NCBI RefSeq assembly: GCF_019915265.1
Contig: NZ_CP082780.1
Span: forward strand, 1,054,001 to 1,118,000
Source: Bacillus aquiflavi
GTDB taxonomy: Bacteria; Bacillota; Bacilli; Bacillales; Cytobacillaceae
DNA length: 64,000 nucleotides
Direction of reading: 5' to 3'
Made by a program: the position numbers and the translations under genes. The notes beneath the pieces were generated by a model. It was not told where the DNA came from and did not search any database. It saw only the letters and a list, made by a program, of their open reading frames with translations. Shown here in pieces: positions 36,560-46,514 of this stretch. How positions within the stretch are numbered: position 1 is the first letter of the stretch; every line of letters starts with the position of its first letter.

Positions 36560-37389
36560 ATGGAACCTTTAGAATTAAAAAATGATAAATATTTTATAAT
36601 AAAACATTGGGCTCGGCAAAATCCAAATTTAACTGTTGGATTTACAACAAAAAATGATGGGAAAAGTCATTTTCCATATGACAGTGCAAATTTTGCATTT
36701 CATGTAGGTGATGAAGAAGAAATTGTTTGTAAAAATCGGCAGGATTTTGCTAATACTCTTCAGTTTCCGCTTCATAATTGGGTCGGTGCTGAGCAAACCC
36801 ATGAAAATTTTATTAAAAAAGTAACATCTGTTAATAAAGGAAAAGGAGCGTTTCGTTACTCTGACAGCTTTAAAAGGACAGACGGATTTTTATACCTTCG
36901 AAAAGGGCATTTTGTTAACCCTTTGCTTTGCTGATTGTGTTCCTTTATATTTTTTTTGCTCCAAAACAAAGGGCTCTTGGGATTGCTCATGCTGGTTGGA
37001 GGGGATCAGTCAGCAATATTAGCGGGGAAATGATCCATTGCTTAAAGAAAGAAGGGATTAAAGAGGACGAAATTTTTGTTGTTATTGGCCCATCTATTTG
37101 TGAAAAATGTTATATTGTAGATGACTTAGTTATTTCACAAATAGAAAGAAACTTAGCTCAAGGGGAAGAAAGGCCATATCACGAAGTAAAGGATGGACAA
37201 TATTCATTAAACCTACGTTCCTTTAATCGACAGCTCCTTTTAAAAGCTGGAATTCCAGCTGAAAATATTGAAACGACGAATTTTTGTACCAGCTGTCATC
37301 ATCAACAGTTTTTTTCTCATCGTCGAGATCAAGGAATAACTGGACGAATGATGAGTTTTATCGGCTGGAAGGAGGGTAACAATAAATAA
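36560..37389 (+). CDS. ylmD: Laccase-domain multicopper/purine-nucleoside enzyme YlmD (two frameshifts in this sequence)
   Basis: YlmD/YfiH family; relatives cleave or deaminate purine nucleosides, and the old name is polyphenol oxidase. The frame needs two one-base corrections: one G fewer in AAAAGGGCAT near 36905, giving KGILLTLCFADCVPLYF, and one T fewer in the eight-T run near 36950, giving FFAPKQRALGIAHAGWRGS. The conserved Cys-His metal/active-site motifs CFADCVP and AHAGWRG then fall in frame, with CEKCY later. The corrected length is about 275 residues, the family length. Sequence error is the likeliest cause. Confidence 0.83.
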
Positions 37390-37390
37390 A

Positions 37391-38068
37391 ATGAAGGTTG
37401 AAAGCAAATTAAAGTTAATACAAAAACAAATACAAGAAGCTTGTCATAAAGTTAATCGAGATGTTAACGATGTAAAAATTATTGCTGTAACAAAATATGT
37501 TTCAATAGAGAGAGCCAAAGAGGCAGTTGAAGCCGGAATTATTCACCTTGGGGAAAATCGGGATAATGGCTTTTTAGAAAAGTGGGAAGCCCTAGGGGAC
37601 AAGCCCGTTTGGCATTTTATCGGAACATTGCAGTCTAGAAAGGTAAAAAACATTATTCATAAAGTTGATTACGTCCATTCTTTAGATCGTCTTTCATTAG
37701 CAAAGGAAATGAACAAACGTGCAAATAGGAAAATAAATTGTTTTGTTCAAGTAAATGTATCAGGGGAAGAATCGAAACAAGGAATGGAGCCTTCAGAAGT
37801 AAAAAAATTTATTTTGAAGCTAAAAGAATTTGAAAACATAAAAGTAGTCGGCCTCATGACGATGGCTCCTTTAACAGATAATGAGCCTGTTATTAGAAGC
37901 TGTTTTCGTAAATTAAAACTATTGCAAACCGAGCTCCAAAAGTTAAACTTAGATTATGCTCCGTGCCATGAACTTTCAATGGGAATGTCTAATGATTTTT
38001 CAATTGCGATTGAGGAAGGAGCAACAATGATAAGAGTAGGAACGGCTCTTGTTGGTGAAGATGACTAG
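37391..38068 (+). CDS. ylmE: PLP homeostasis protein YlmE (YggS/PROSC family)
   Basis: A single-domain PLP-binding TIM-barrel protein that buffers pyridoxal phosphate. It has 225 residues. The PLP lysine lies in VKIIAVTKYVS near residue 36, followed by LGENRDNGFLEKW and WHFIGTLQSRK. LMTMAPLTDN and ELSMGMSNDFSIAIEEGATMIRVG complete the family pattern. It starts one base after the ylmD stop and precedes sepF, the normal order. Confidence 0.92.
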   Translation: MKVESKLKLIQKQIQEACHKVNRDVNDVKIIAVTKYVSIERAKEAVEAGIIHLGENRDNGFLEKWEALGDKPVWHFIGTLQSRKVKNIIHKVDYVHSLDRLSLAKEMNKRANRKINCFVQVNVSGEESKQGMEPSEVKKFILKLKEFENIKVVGLMTMAPLTDNEPVIRSCFRKLKLLQTELQKLNLDYAPCHELSMGMSNDFSIAIEEGATMIRVGTALVGEDD

Positions 38069-38080
38069 GAGGCGTTAAAT

Positions 38081-38482
38081 ATGAGTTTAAAATCAAAAGT
38101 GAAATCGTTTTTTTTCTTAGATGATGAGTATAAGGAAGAAGAAATCATCGAAGAGGAAGAGACGGTAAAACCTTCTAAAAATACACCTAAGCAAAACATT
38201 GTCAGCTTACAAAGTGTACAAAAGTCTTCAAAAGTAATCTTGATGGAGCCCCGTGTTTATGCAGAGGCACAAGAAATTGCTGATCATTTAAAAAGTCGTC
38301 GAGCTGTAGTTGTTAATTTACAGCGCATCCAACATGAACAAGCGAAAAGAATTATTGATTTTTTAAGCGGAACTGTTTATGCAATAGGCGGCGATATTCA
38401 AAAGATCGGACCAAATATCTTTCTTTGCACTCCTGAAAATGTGGAGGTTGCGGGGAGTATTTCTGAACTGATAGAGGAGTAA
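38081..38482 (+). CDS. sepF: Cell division protein SepF
   Basis: A 133-residue FtsZ-binding protein and membrane anchor. The N-terminal amphipathic helix ([16 protein letters not shown]) is followed by an acidic linker and the SepF core from about residue 50, with [29 protein letters not shown] and [25 protein letters not shown]. It polymerises into rings that bundle FtsZ and works in parallel with FtsA. ACTAGGAGG precedes the ATG. Confidence 0.95.
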   Translation: MSLKSKVKSFFFLDDEYKEEEIIEEEETVKPSKNTPKQNIVSLQSVQKSSKVILMEPRVYAEAQEIADHLKSRRAVVVNLQRIQHEQAKRIIDFLSGTVYAIGGDIQKIGPNIFLCTPENVEVAGSISELIEE

Positions 38483-38510
38483 TATTCTATAATAGAGGTG
38501 ATAGACAAGT

Positions 38511-38774
38511 ATGTCTTTAGTATTGAATATTTTAGGGCAAATAATTTATTACTATTCCTGGGCGTTAATCATTTACATATTAATGTCATGGTTTCCAAAC
38601 GCTCGCGAGTCAAGTATTGGACAATTTTTAGCACGTATATGCGAACCTTATTTGGAACCATTTAGAAAAATTATCCCGCCATTTGGAATGATAGACTTTT
38701 CTCCAATTGTTGCTATCATTGTGTTAAGATTTGCCACGACAGGTATGCAGCAGCTATATTATTGGTTTGTGTAA
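38511..38774 (+). CDS. ylmG: YggT family membrane protein YlmG
   Basis: An 87-residue YggT-family protein with two membrane segments ([18 protein letters not shown] and [13 protein letters not shown]) and the loop motif [18 protein letters not shown] role in division or envelope organisation is inferred from constant linkage with sepF. GAGGTGATAG precedes the ATG. Confidence 0.88.
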   Translation: MSLVLNILGQIIYYYSWALIIYILMSWFPNARESSIGQFLARICEPYLEPFRKIIPPFGMIDFSPIVAIIVLRFATTGMQQLYYWFV

Positions 38775-38850
38775 GCTTGTGTCTACAAGGTTCAGATAAA
38801 AGTCTTAAGCTTGGGGACAAACTCAATATTTGAAGCAAATGCTTGAGAAC

Positions 38851-38957
38851 CTGCTTACAAACGCTTATTAGTCGAGGTGTCGAGCAACGAGGCGGAAGCG
38901 AATAGAACAAAAGCTTATGTGCTTACAACGAAGAATGCGAGCGTTTGTAACAGTCTG
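38851..38957 (+). repeat. Dispersed intergenic repeat, copy 3
   Basis: About 107 bases, closest to copy 1. It shares GTCGAGG, GTCGAGCAACGAGGCGGAAG, GCGAATAGAACAA and AACGAAGAATGCGAGCG, and ends GTTTGTAACAGTCTG. The ends ACAAACGCTT and GAGCGTTTGT are inverted. It lies within the 300-base gap between ylmG and ylmH, directly before a terminator hairpin. Confidence 0.75.
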
Positions 38958-38958
38958 T

Positions 38959-38981
38959 AAGGTCCATATAAGGACCTTTTT
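38959..38981 (+). terminator. Terminator after ylmG
   Basis: AAGGTCC and GGACCTT form a 7-bp stem around a six-base loop, followed by TTTTTCT. It abuts the end of repeat copy 3. Confidence 0.75.
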
Positions 38982-39074
38982 CTCATTAAAAAATAAGAAT
39001 TTCGTTGTGGGCATATTTAAGGTAAAATAGATATTGTTTATATGGAACAAAAGTGATTGTGAGGGTTACGCTAT

Positions 39075-39848
39075 ATGTCAATTTATCAGCATTTTCGACA
39101 AGAAGAAAAAGAGTTCATTGACCAAGTGATTCAATGGAGAACCTATGTTGAAAATGCATACGCCCAAAAATTAACTGACTTTTTGGATCCGCGAGAACAA
39201 CATATTTTACAAGCTATGATTGGAACGCATTCAAATGTGAAATGGGAGTTGTTCGGAGGAACGGATGATTCAGAAAGAAAAAGGGCACTTCTATATCCTG
39301 AGTATTTGCCTATAGAAAAAGAGGATTTTCATATTACACTTTTTCAAATCGACTATCCGAAAAAATTTATTTCAATTGAGCATCGGCACGTTCTTGGAAG
39401 TCTCATGTCACTTGGTTTAAAACGAGGAAAATTCGGGGATATATTATTAAATGGTGATAACGTGCAATTTTTTGCTGCCGAAGGAATTAGTGAATATATT
39501 CAAATGGAGCTCCGTTCTATTGGCAAAGCTGCCGTTACATTAAAAAAAATCCCGTTATATATGGCTATACAAGAGGAAAAATGTTGGAAAGAACATTCAA
39601 TTACTGTATCCTCATTAAGGGTTGATTCAGTCATTTCATCTATGTTCCGTATTTCTCGGCAAAAATCACAATTGTATGTTCAACAAGGATTAGTTAAAGT
39701 AAACTGGACAGTTATTAGCCAAGCTTCATTTATTTGTGAGGAAGGTGACATCATCTCAGTTCGAGGAGGAGGAAGAGGAAAAGTTTTATCGATAGATGGA
39801 AAAACAAAAAAAGAAAAATGGCGGATGATTGTAGGAATACAAAAATAA
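39075..39848 (+). CDS. ylmH: S4-domain RNA-binding protein YlmH
   Basis: A 257-residue YlmH-family protein with an N-terminal RNA-binding-like domain, a middle domain, and a C-terminal S4 domain (about residues 183-245: VSSLRVDSVISSMFRISRQKSQLYVQQGLVKVN). Members have been linked to rescue of stalled 50S subunits with peptidyl-tRNA, and the gene lies in the division cluster. The ATG follows TGTGAGGGTT. Confidence 0.92.
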   Translation: MSIYQHFRQEEKEFIDQVIQWRTYVENAYAQKLTDFLDPREQHILQAMIGTHSNVKWELFGGTDDSERKRALLYPEYLPIEKEDFHITLFQIDYPKKFISIEHRHVLGSLMSLGLKRGKFGDILLNGDNVQFFAAEGISEYIQMELRSIGKAAVTLKKIPLYMAIQEEKCWKEHSITVSSLRVDSVISSMFRISRQKSQLYVQQGLVKVNWTVISQASFICEEGDIISVRGGGRGKVLSIDGKTKKEKWRMIVGIQK

Positions 39849-39855
39849 CAGCTTA

Positions 39856-39971
39856 ACAGACTAATTGCAAACGCTTGCCATCAATGCCCAGGCATGAAAT
39901 GAGAGAAAAGTTAAATTCATTTATATGCATAAAAACAACAATAAGAATAATATGAGCGTTTGTCACAGTCT
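39856..39971 (+). repeat. Dispersed intergenic repeat, copy 4 (degenerate interior)
   Basis: The ends are conserved (ACAGACTAATTGCAAACGCT on the left, GAGCGTTTGTCACAGTCT on the right), while the middle is AT-rich and does not match the other copies. It lies between ylmH and divIVA. Confidence 0.55.
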
Positions 39972-40064
39972 AAATAAATCATCTTTTTTTGAAGGATTTT
40001 CTCACCAATTGTAGAAATAATTAAATTACATAGTGAAGAGACTGTTAATAGGGAGGTGGCTTTC

Positions 40065-40580
40065 ATGCCATTAACGCCGTTAGATATACATAATAAAGAA
40101 TTTAGCAAAGGTTTCAGAGGATATGATGAAGATGAAGTAAATGAATTTTTAGATCAAGTCATAAAGGATTATGAAATAATTATTCGGGAGAAAAAAGAGC
40201 TAGAAGAAACATTAGCTGCGCTAAATGAACGCCTTGAACATTTTATGAATATCGAAGAAACTTTGAATAAATCTATTATTGTCGCTCAAGAGGCAGGAGA
40301 AGAAGTAAAGCGTAACGCCCAAAAAGAGGCGAAACTGATTATTAAAGAGGCTGAAAAAAACGCGGATCGGATTATAAATGAAGCCTTATCAAAGGCGAGA
40401 AAGGTTGCAATGGAGATTGAAGAATTAAAAAAACAATCGAAGGTATTCAGGACACGCTTTAAAATGCTTATTGAAGCTCAACTGGATTTATTAAATAATG
40501 ATGATTGGGATCATTTATTAGAATATGAATTAGATGCAACTGAATTAGAACGTAAAGAAGAAGAGAGTGTGCATCCTTGA
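40065..40580 (+). CDS. divIVA: Cell-pole and septum protein DivIVA
   Basis: A 171-residue DivIVA. The N-terminal lipid-binding domain MPLTPLDIHNKEFSKGFRGYDEDEVNEFLDQV contains the membrane-inserting Phe and Arg of the crossed-loop region. A long coiled coil (about residues 30-145) follows, then an acidic tail. It senses negative curvature and recruits MinJ/MinCD and, in sporulation, RacA. The ATG at 40065 was chosen over one three codons upstream because GGGAGGTGG has better spacing. Confidence 0.95.
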   Translation: MPLTPLDIHNKEFSKGFRGYDEDEVNEFLDQVIKDYEIIIREKKELEETLAALNERLEHFMNIEETLNKSIIVAQEAGEEVKRNAQKEAKLIIKEAEKNADRIINEALSKARKVAMEIEELKKQSKVFRTRFKMLIEAQLDLLNNDDWDHLLEYELDATELERKEEESVHP

Positions 40581-40644
40581 CAAATAATAACGTTGTGCAT
40601 ATAATTTTTTAAAGTATAAATGAAATTATTAAAAGATTAATCAT

Positions 40645-40912
40645 AAATTAGCGACAATGAAAGGGACAGTACAATTCATTATCATCTTATAAGTGAGTGA
40701 TGGCACACATCAGCGAGCTGGGGATAGTGGAAGCCCAGTGTAAGAATTGAATTGGAAAATCACCCTTGAGTCTCAAGTCGAACGTTTGATTTAGTAGGCT
40801 TGACGAATATTCACGTTACGAATGATAAGTGGACATTAGCCAAAATGTCTATAAGGGTGGTACCGCGGGAGAAAACCTTCTCGTCCCTTTTTGGGATGAG
40901 GGGGTTTTTGTT
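40645..40912 (+). promoter_or_regulatory. T-box riboswitch (isoleucyl) upstream of ileS
   Basis: The T-box core AAGGGTGGTACCGCGGG at 40853-40869 is an exact match to the family, followed by a terminator stem (about 40873-40911) with a T run. Stem I with AATTAGCGACAATGAAAGGGACAGTA and a candidate specifier ATC in GGAAAATCACCC lies upstream. Uncharged tRNA-Ile would stabilise the antiterminator. The specifier position is my reading and should be folded. Confidence 0.9.
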
Positions 40913-40960
40913 TTATGATGAAAAAATGAATATCAAAAGTTGTTAGCAGGAGGAAAAGAA

Positions 40961-43714
40961 ATGGATTATAAAGATACGTTATTAATGCCAAAAACAGAAT
41001 TTCCAATGAGGGGGAATCTTCCTAAACGAGAGCCTGAAATTCAAGCTAAATGGGAAAAAATAGGTATTTATCAAAAGGTTCAAGAACGAACAAAAGATAG
41101 ACCAAAGTATATTCTCCATGATGGACCGCCCTTTGCAAACGGCAATATTCATATTGGACATGCATTAAATAAGATTCTAAAGGATTTTATTGTCCGCTAT
41201 AAATCAATGAGCGGCTATTGTGCACCTTACGTTCCAGGCTGGGATACTCATGGATTGCCTATTGAACAAGTGTTGACAAACAAAGGTGAAAAACGGAAGG
41301 AAATGTCTGTTGCGGAATTTAGAAAGCTTTGTGAAGAATATGCCTATGGACAAATCGTCAATCAGCGGGAAAGTTTTAAACGTTTAGGTGTTCGCGGAGA
41401 TTGGGAAAATCCATATATTACATTAAAACCTGAATATGAGGCGCAACAAATTAAAGTATTTGGCGAGATGGCGAAAAAAGGTTATATTTACAAAGGTTTA
41501 AAGCCGATTTACTGGTCTCCATCAAGTGAATCTGCGCTTGCAGAGGCAGAAATTGAATATAAAGATAAACGTTCCCCATCAATCTATGTGGCTTTCAATG
41601 TAAAAGACGGAAAAGGAGTACTTGATCCAGATACAAAAATTGTTATTTGGACGACAACTCCTTGGACGATCCCAGCAAACCTTGGAATTTCAGTTCATCC
41701 TGAGTTTATTTATGTTGTTGTAAAAGTCCAGGGACAAAAGTATGTTGTTGCCGAGGATTTACTTGAAGCAGTTTCTACAGAAGTTGGATGGGAGAACGTT
41801 TCAATTAAAAAAACGTTAAAAGGAAGTGAGCTAGAACATATTATTGCCCAACATCCTTTATACGAACGGGACTCGTTAGTAATGCTCGGCGAGCATGTAA
41901 CAACAGAGGCTGGGACAGGGTGTGTTCATACCGCTCCTGGACATGGGGAAGATGACTTTTATGTTGGCCAAAAATATGGTCTGGATGTTCTCTGCCCTGT
42001 AGATGAAAAAGGTTATATGACAAAAGAGGCTCCAGGATTTGAAGGGTTATTTTATGATGCAGCAAATAAGCCAATTACTGAAAAGCTTGATGAAGTGGGG
42101 GCTTTACTGAAGCTTTCATTTATTACGCATTCTTATCCACATGATTGGAGATCAAAAAAACCGATTATTTTCCGAGCAACTTCACAGTGGTTTGCTTCGA
42201 TCAAAGATTTTCGTGATAAATTATTATCAGTAATTAAAGATACGAAGTTTGTTCCAGCGTGGGGTGAAACACGTCTTTACAATATGGTTCGAGATCGTGG
42301 GGATTGGTGTATTTCAAGACAACGTGCTTGGGGTGTCCCGTTGCCAATCTTTTACGGCGAAGATGGGGAACCAATTATTAACGATGAAACAATTGAGCAT
42401 ATTTCAAACTTATTCCGTGAACATGGTTCAAACATTTGGTTTGAAAAATCAGCAAAAGAATTGCTTCCGGAAGGTTTTACTCACCCTTCAAGCCCAAATG
42501 GGGAATTTGAGAAAGAAACAGACATTATGGATGTATGGTTTGATTCTGGTTCTTCTCATCAGGCTGTTCTTGTAGAAAGAGAAGATTTACAACGACCTGC
42601 TGATTTATATTTAGAGGGCTCTGACCAATATCGCGGCTGGTTTAACTCTTCTCTATCTACAGCTGTTGCAGTAACAAATAAAGCACCTTATAAAGGTGTA
42701 TTAAGCCATGGCTTTACTTTAGACGGTCAAGGAAGAAAGATGAGTAAATCATTAGGAAATGTTATTGATCCAGCTAAAGTAACGAAGCAGTTAGGTGCCG
42801 ATATTCTCCGTCTATGGGTAGCTTCAGTAGATTACCAAGGCGATGTTCGTGTTTCGGATGCAATTTTAAAGCAAGTAGCCGAGGTATATCGGAAGATTCG
42901 GAATACGTTCCGCTTTTTACTCGGAAACTTAGCTGATTTTGAGCCGTCAATACATTCAATTGAGTATAATAAGCTTCGTGAAGTTGACCAATTCATGCTC
43001 ATTAAATTAAATAACTTAGTAAAACGTGTAGATCATTCATATGATCAGTTTGATTTTGCAAGTATTTATCATGCAATTAACAATTTCTGTACACTTGATT
43101 TAAGTGCGTTTTATTTAGATTTTGCCAAAGATGTTCTCTATATTGAAGCGAAGAACAATTTTGAGCGTCGTGCAATGCAGACGGTTATTTACGAATGTTT
43201 AATTGTTTTAACAAAATTAGTTACACCTATTCTTCCTCATACTGCAGATGAAGTATGGCAGTATATCCCGGAGGTAAAAGAAAAAAGTGTTCAGTTAACA
43301 GATTTCCCAGAGGAGAAAGAATTTCCAAATGAAAAAGAATTATTAGAAAAATGGACAGCAATCCTAACACTACGTGATGATGTTTTAAAAGCATTAGAAG
43401 AGGCACGGAACGAGAAGTTAATTGGAAAATCATTAACAGCAAAGGTTACATTATATGTGAATGAAAAAACAAAAAATTTGCTTGATTCAATCTCAGAAAG
43501 TCTAAAGCAACTGTTTATCGTTTCTGATCTTGAGATTGCTGGAACAATTGAGGAAGCACCTGAGTACGCATTAAAGCTTGATCACGCTGCAGTTGTCGTT
43601 TCCAAAGCTGAAGGAGAAACGTGTGCACGCTGCTGTGTTGTCACTCCTCATGTCGGTCAAGATCAAGACCATCCGACATTATGTCCACGTTGTGCAACGG
43701 TTGTTAAAGGATAG
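40961..43714 (+). CDS. ileS: Isoleucyl-tRNA synthetase
   Basis: Class I synthetase, 917 residues. HIGH motif HIGHALNKI lies near residue 57 and KMSKS near residue 590 ([12 protein letters not shown]). The editing CP1 insertion has the [13 protein letters not shown] stretch. The C-terminal zinc knuckle CARC ... CPRC is intact. The ATG at 40961 follows AGGAGG; an upstream in-frame start seven codons earlier lies before that site. It is controlled by the T-box leader and flanked by divIVA and ylyA as in B. subtilis. Confidence 0.97.
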   Translation: MDYKDTLLMPKTEFPMRGNLPKREPEIQAKWEKIGIYQKVQERTKDRPKYILHDGPPFANGNIHIGHALNKILKDFIVRYKSMSGYCAPYVPGWDTHGLPIEQVLTNKGEKRKEMSVAEFRKLCEEYAYGQIVNQRESFKRLGVRGDWENPYITLKPEYEAQQIKVFGEMAKKGYIYKGLKPIYWSPSSESALAEAEIEYKDKRSPSIYVAFNVKDGKGVLDPDTKIVIWTTTPWTIPANLGISVHPEFIYVVVKVQGQKYVVAEDLLEAVSTEVGWENVSIKKTLKGSELEHIIAQHPLYERDSLVMLGEHVTTEAGTGCVHTAPGHGEDDFYVGQKYGLDVLCPVDEKGYMTKEAPGFEGLFYDAANKPITEKLDEVGALLKLSFITHSYPHDWRSKKPIIFRATSQWFASIKDFRDKLLSVIKDTKFVPAWGETRLYNMVRDRGDWCISRQRAWGVPLPIFYGEDGEPIINDETIEHISNLFREHGSNIWFEKSAKELLPEGFTHPSSPNGEFEKETDIMDVWFDSGSSHQAVLVEREDLQRPADLYLEGSDQYRGWFNSSLSTAVAVTNKAPYKGVLSHGFTLDGQGRKMSKSLGNVIDPAKVTKQLGADILRLWVASVDYQGDVRVSDAILKQVAEVYRKIRNTFRFLLGNLADFEPSIHSIEYNKLREVDQFMLIKLNNLVKRVDHSYDQFDFASIYHAINNFCTLDLSAFYLDFAKDVLYIEAKNNFERRAMQTVIYECLIVLTKLVTPILPHTADEVWQYIPEVKEKSVQLTDFPEEKEFPNEKELLEKWTAILTLRDDVLKALEEARNEKLIGKSLTAKVTLYVNEKTKNLLDSISESLKQLFIVSDLEIAGTIEEAPEYALKLDHAAVVVSKAEGETCARCCVVTPHVGQDQDHPTLCPRCATVVKG

Positions 43715-43732
43715 AGAGTAAACATTTAATTT

Positions 43733-43768
43733 AAATCCTTGAAGCGTATTTTGCTTCAAGGATTTTTT
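43733..43768 (+). terminator. ileS terminator
   Basis: AAATCCTTGAAGC and GCTTCAAGGATTT pair perfectly over seven bases, followed by TTTT. Confidence 0.9.
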
Positions 43769-43874
43769 CTCTTTAACGGAAAATGATGATGACACTGTTA
43801 AAAGTTATATCACACAGTTTTTTAAAATACGGAGATAATAATGAATAGCTAGAAGGAACTGTGGAGGGAATGAT

Positions 43875-44162
43875 ATGGAATATAATGTTCTGCGATTATA
43901 TAATGAGCTTCATAAAATGAAAAAGGAATTACTAACAAAACAGCTTGACGGAAAAAAAATGTCTGACACTGTCGCAGTGATGATCAATGAGGAAATTTCT
44001 GATATTGAACAAGCGATAAATAAAATTGATAGTGGTACTTTTGGGCGTTGTGAAACTTCAAACGAATTAATTCCATTTGAGATACTTTCCATTATTCCAA
44101 CGATAAGAACGAAAAAAGATGTAGAAGTTATTCGCAAACATTTTAAAAAGTCGCTTAACTAA
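43875..44162 (+). CDS. YlyA-like, DksA/TraR-related protein without a zinc finger
   Basis: A 95-residue helical protein resembling short DksA/TraR-type proteins: a helical pair (residues about 1-55), then the DSGTFGRCE turn. A DksA zinc finger would need four Cys, but only one remains ([15 protein letters not shown]). In B. subtilis YlyA lies at this place and is reported to touch RNA polymerase in sporulating cells. Assignment to YlyA rests on position and general pattern. GTGGAGGGA precedes the ATG. Confidence 0.65.
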   Translation: MEYNVLRLYNELHKMKKELLTKQLDGKKMSDTVAVMINEEISDIEQAINKIDSGTFGRCETSNELIPFEILSIIPTIRTKKDVEVIRKHFKKSLN

Positions 44163-44174
44163 TGTAATTAAGCT

Positions 44175-44203
44175 TTGTTCATACTATCAATTTGTGCTAA
44201 AAT
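44175..44203 (+). promoter_or_regulatory. Sigma-A promoter for lspA
   Basis: TTGTTC and TAAAAT with a 17-base spacer, 41 bases before the lspA GTG. The hexamers are four and five of six matches. Confidence 0.6.
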
Positions 44204-44244
44204 GCAAAGGTAACCTATTGGATAACAAGCTGGAGGTAGCCTTC

Positions 44245-44739
44245 GTGTTAATTTATTATTTAATTGCGTTTTTTGTTATTATACTTGATCAATGGACAAA
44301 ATGGTTAATTGTTAAAACAATGAATTTAGGAGATAATATTGAAATTATTAAAGATTTCCTTTATATTACTTCCCATCGTAATAAAGGTGCAGCGTGGGGT
44401 ATTTTAGAAGGACAAATGTGGTTTTTTTACGTCATCACAGTAATTGTGATTATTGCAATTATTTATTACATTCAAAAGACCGCCAGAAATCATCATCTTT
44501 TTGGTGTGTCATTAGGTCTTATACTTGGTGGGGCAATTGGAAACTTTATCGATAGAGTTTTTCGTCAAGAAGTAGTCGATTTTATTAATACATATATTTT
44601 TGGTTACGACTTCCCAGTATTTAATATTGCTGATTCTGCACTTGTAATCGGTGTTATCTTATTCATGATTTATATGTTTCTGGAAGAGCGGAAATTAAAG
44701 GAGAAAACACATGGAAAAAAAGGAACACACCATTCATGA
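44245..44739 (+). CDS. lspA: Lipoprotein signal peptidase (signal peptidase II)
   Basis: Membrane aspartyl protease that cleaves prolipoproteins at the lipobox after lipidation. It has 164 residues and four membrane segments. Catalytic Asp residues lie in [16 protein letters not shown] and [12 protein letters not shown], and [12 protein letters not shown] is the conserved first loop. The GTG at 44245 was chosen because GCTGGAGGT precedes it and the protein then begins directly with the first helix. It overlaps the next gene by 29 bases. Confidence 0.95.
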   Translation: MLIYYLIAFFVIILDQWTKWLIVKTMNLGDNIEIIKDFLYITSHRNKGAAWGILEGQMWFFYVITVIVIIAIIYYIQKTARNHHLFGVSLGLILGGAIGNFIDRVFRQEVVDFINTYIFGYDFPVFNIADSALVIGVILFMIYMFLEERKLKEKTHGKKGTHHS

Positions 44740-45622
44740 ACATGAAGCTGGTGAAAGAATAGATAAAGTATTATCAACACTTAATAATGAATGGTCTAGA
44801 ACCCAAGTTCAACAATGGGTCAAAGAAGGAAATGTTCTTGTTAACGGAGAAAAAGTAAAACCGAATTATAAATGCATCCTTAACGATAAAATGATCATTC
44901 ATATTGAAGAGGATGAAGAGCTTAAAGTCATTCCTGAAAAAATGAATCTAGATATTTATTTTGAAGATCAAGACTGTATTGTCGTGAATAAACCGAGAGG
45001 AATGGTTGTTCATCCTGCTCCTGGACATCCAAGAGGAACGCTCATTAACGGTGTTTTAGAACATTGTCACAGCTTATCAAACATAAACGACGGATTGCGG
45101 CCTGGAGTTGTTCATCGAATTGACAAGGACACTTCTGGTTTATTAATGATCGCTAAAACCGATTTTGCTCATGAAAAACTAGTAAAGCAGTTAATCGAAA
45201 AAACAGTCATCCGGAAGTATAAAGCAGTAGTCCATGGAGTGATTCCGCATGATTATGGAACGATTGACGCTCCTATTGGCAGAGATCCGAAAGATCGCCA
45301 AAGAATGGCTGTTATCGATGATGGAAAACATGCTGTCACTCATTTTGCAGTTTTAAAAAGGTTTAAGGAATTCACATTTGTTGAATGTCAATTAGAAACA
45401 GGCCGAACTCATCAAATCCGTGTTCATATGAAATATATTGGCTACCCTCTTGCAGGTGATCCGAAGTATGGACCGCGAAAAACATTATCAATCGAAGGTC
45501 AAGTTCTTCATGCAGGTATATTAGGATTCCACCATCCGAGGACAGGAGAGTATTTACAATTTGAGGCTCCACTTCCAAATGAGTTTCGACAGATTATTAA
45601 GATGCTTGAAAATAACTATTGA
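44711..45622 (+). CDS. ylyB: RluD-type 23S rRNA pseudouridine synthase YlyB
   Basis: A 303-residue RluA/RluD-family pseudouridine synthase. An S4 domain (residues 1-75: [34 protein letters not shown]) precedes the catalytic domain with [11 protein letters not shown] (active-site Asp near residue 140) and [13 protein letters not shown] near residue 232. The expected target is 23S rRNA helix 69 or a nearby site. The start lies inside lspA, with AAAGGAG upstream. Confidence 0.92.
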   Translation: MEKKEHTIHEHEAGERIDKVLSTLNNEWSRTQVQQWVKEGNVLVNGEKVKPNYKCILNDKMIIHIEEDEELKVIPEKMNLDIYFEDQDCIVVNKPRGMVVHPAPGHPRGTLINGVLEHCHSLSNINDGLRPGVVHRIDKDTSGLLMIAKTDFAHEKLVKQLIEKTVIRKYKAVVHGVIPHDYGTIDAPIGRDPKDRQRMAVIDDGKHAVTHFAVLKRFKEFTFVECQLETGRTHQIRVHMKYIGYPLAGDPKYGPRKTLSIEGQVLHAGILGFHHPRTGEYLQFEAPLPNEFRQIIKMLENNY

Positions 45623-45648
45623 CAGTTTGAATTCATTTAGATTAAGAT
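45619..45648 (+). promoter_or_regulatory. Candidate promoter of the pyr operon
   Basis: A perfect TTGACA at 45619-45624 and TAAGAT at 45643-45648 with an 18-base spacer. TTGACA starts inside the last codons of ylyB. It directs transcription into the first PyrR attenuator. Confidence 0.6.
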
Positions 45649-45676
45649 AAACTATAGTCGAATAGTCCTTTAAAAC

Positions 45677-45771
45677 AGTCCTGTGAGGCTGAGAAGGAAA
45701 CGGGAATATGTTATTACTGTTATAGAACTCGTGAATCCTCTCACCTTGCTATGCGTGAGAGGTTTTTTTTT
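45677..45771 (+). promoter_or_regulatory. PyrR attenuator 1 (before pyrR)
   Basis: PyrR-binding loop AGTCCTGTGAGGCT at 45677-45690 fits ARUCCNGNGAGGYU. Downstream is a terminator with stem CCTCTCAC / GTGAGAGG (45737-45762) and an eight- or nine-T run. UMP-bound PyrR stabilises the anti-antiterminator and lets the terminator form. Confidence 0.92.
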
Positions 45772-45787
45772 ACCCGTTTCGTCATAA

Positions 45788-46354
<567 letters not shown>

Positions 46355-46367
46355 CCCTTTTAAAAGC

Positions 46368-46480
46368 AGTCCAGAGAGGCTGACAAAGGGGAAACAGACA
46401 AAAGAGATCCAAAAAATACTTTTGTTATGTTTTTATACCCTCTTTGTGCCTAATTTAACGGCTGTAAAGAGGGTTTTATT
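46368..46480 (+). promoter_or_regulatory. PyrR attenuator 2 (pyrR-pyrP)
   Basis: Binding loop AGTCCAGAGAGGCT at 46368-46381, then terminator stem ACCCTCTTT / AAAGAGGGT (46437-46474) with TTTATTTTT. Confidence 0.9.
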
Positions 46481-46514
46481 TTTGGAAATCTCATGACATG
46501 ATGGGGGAATAAAG

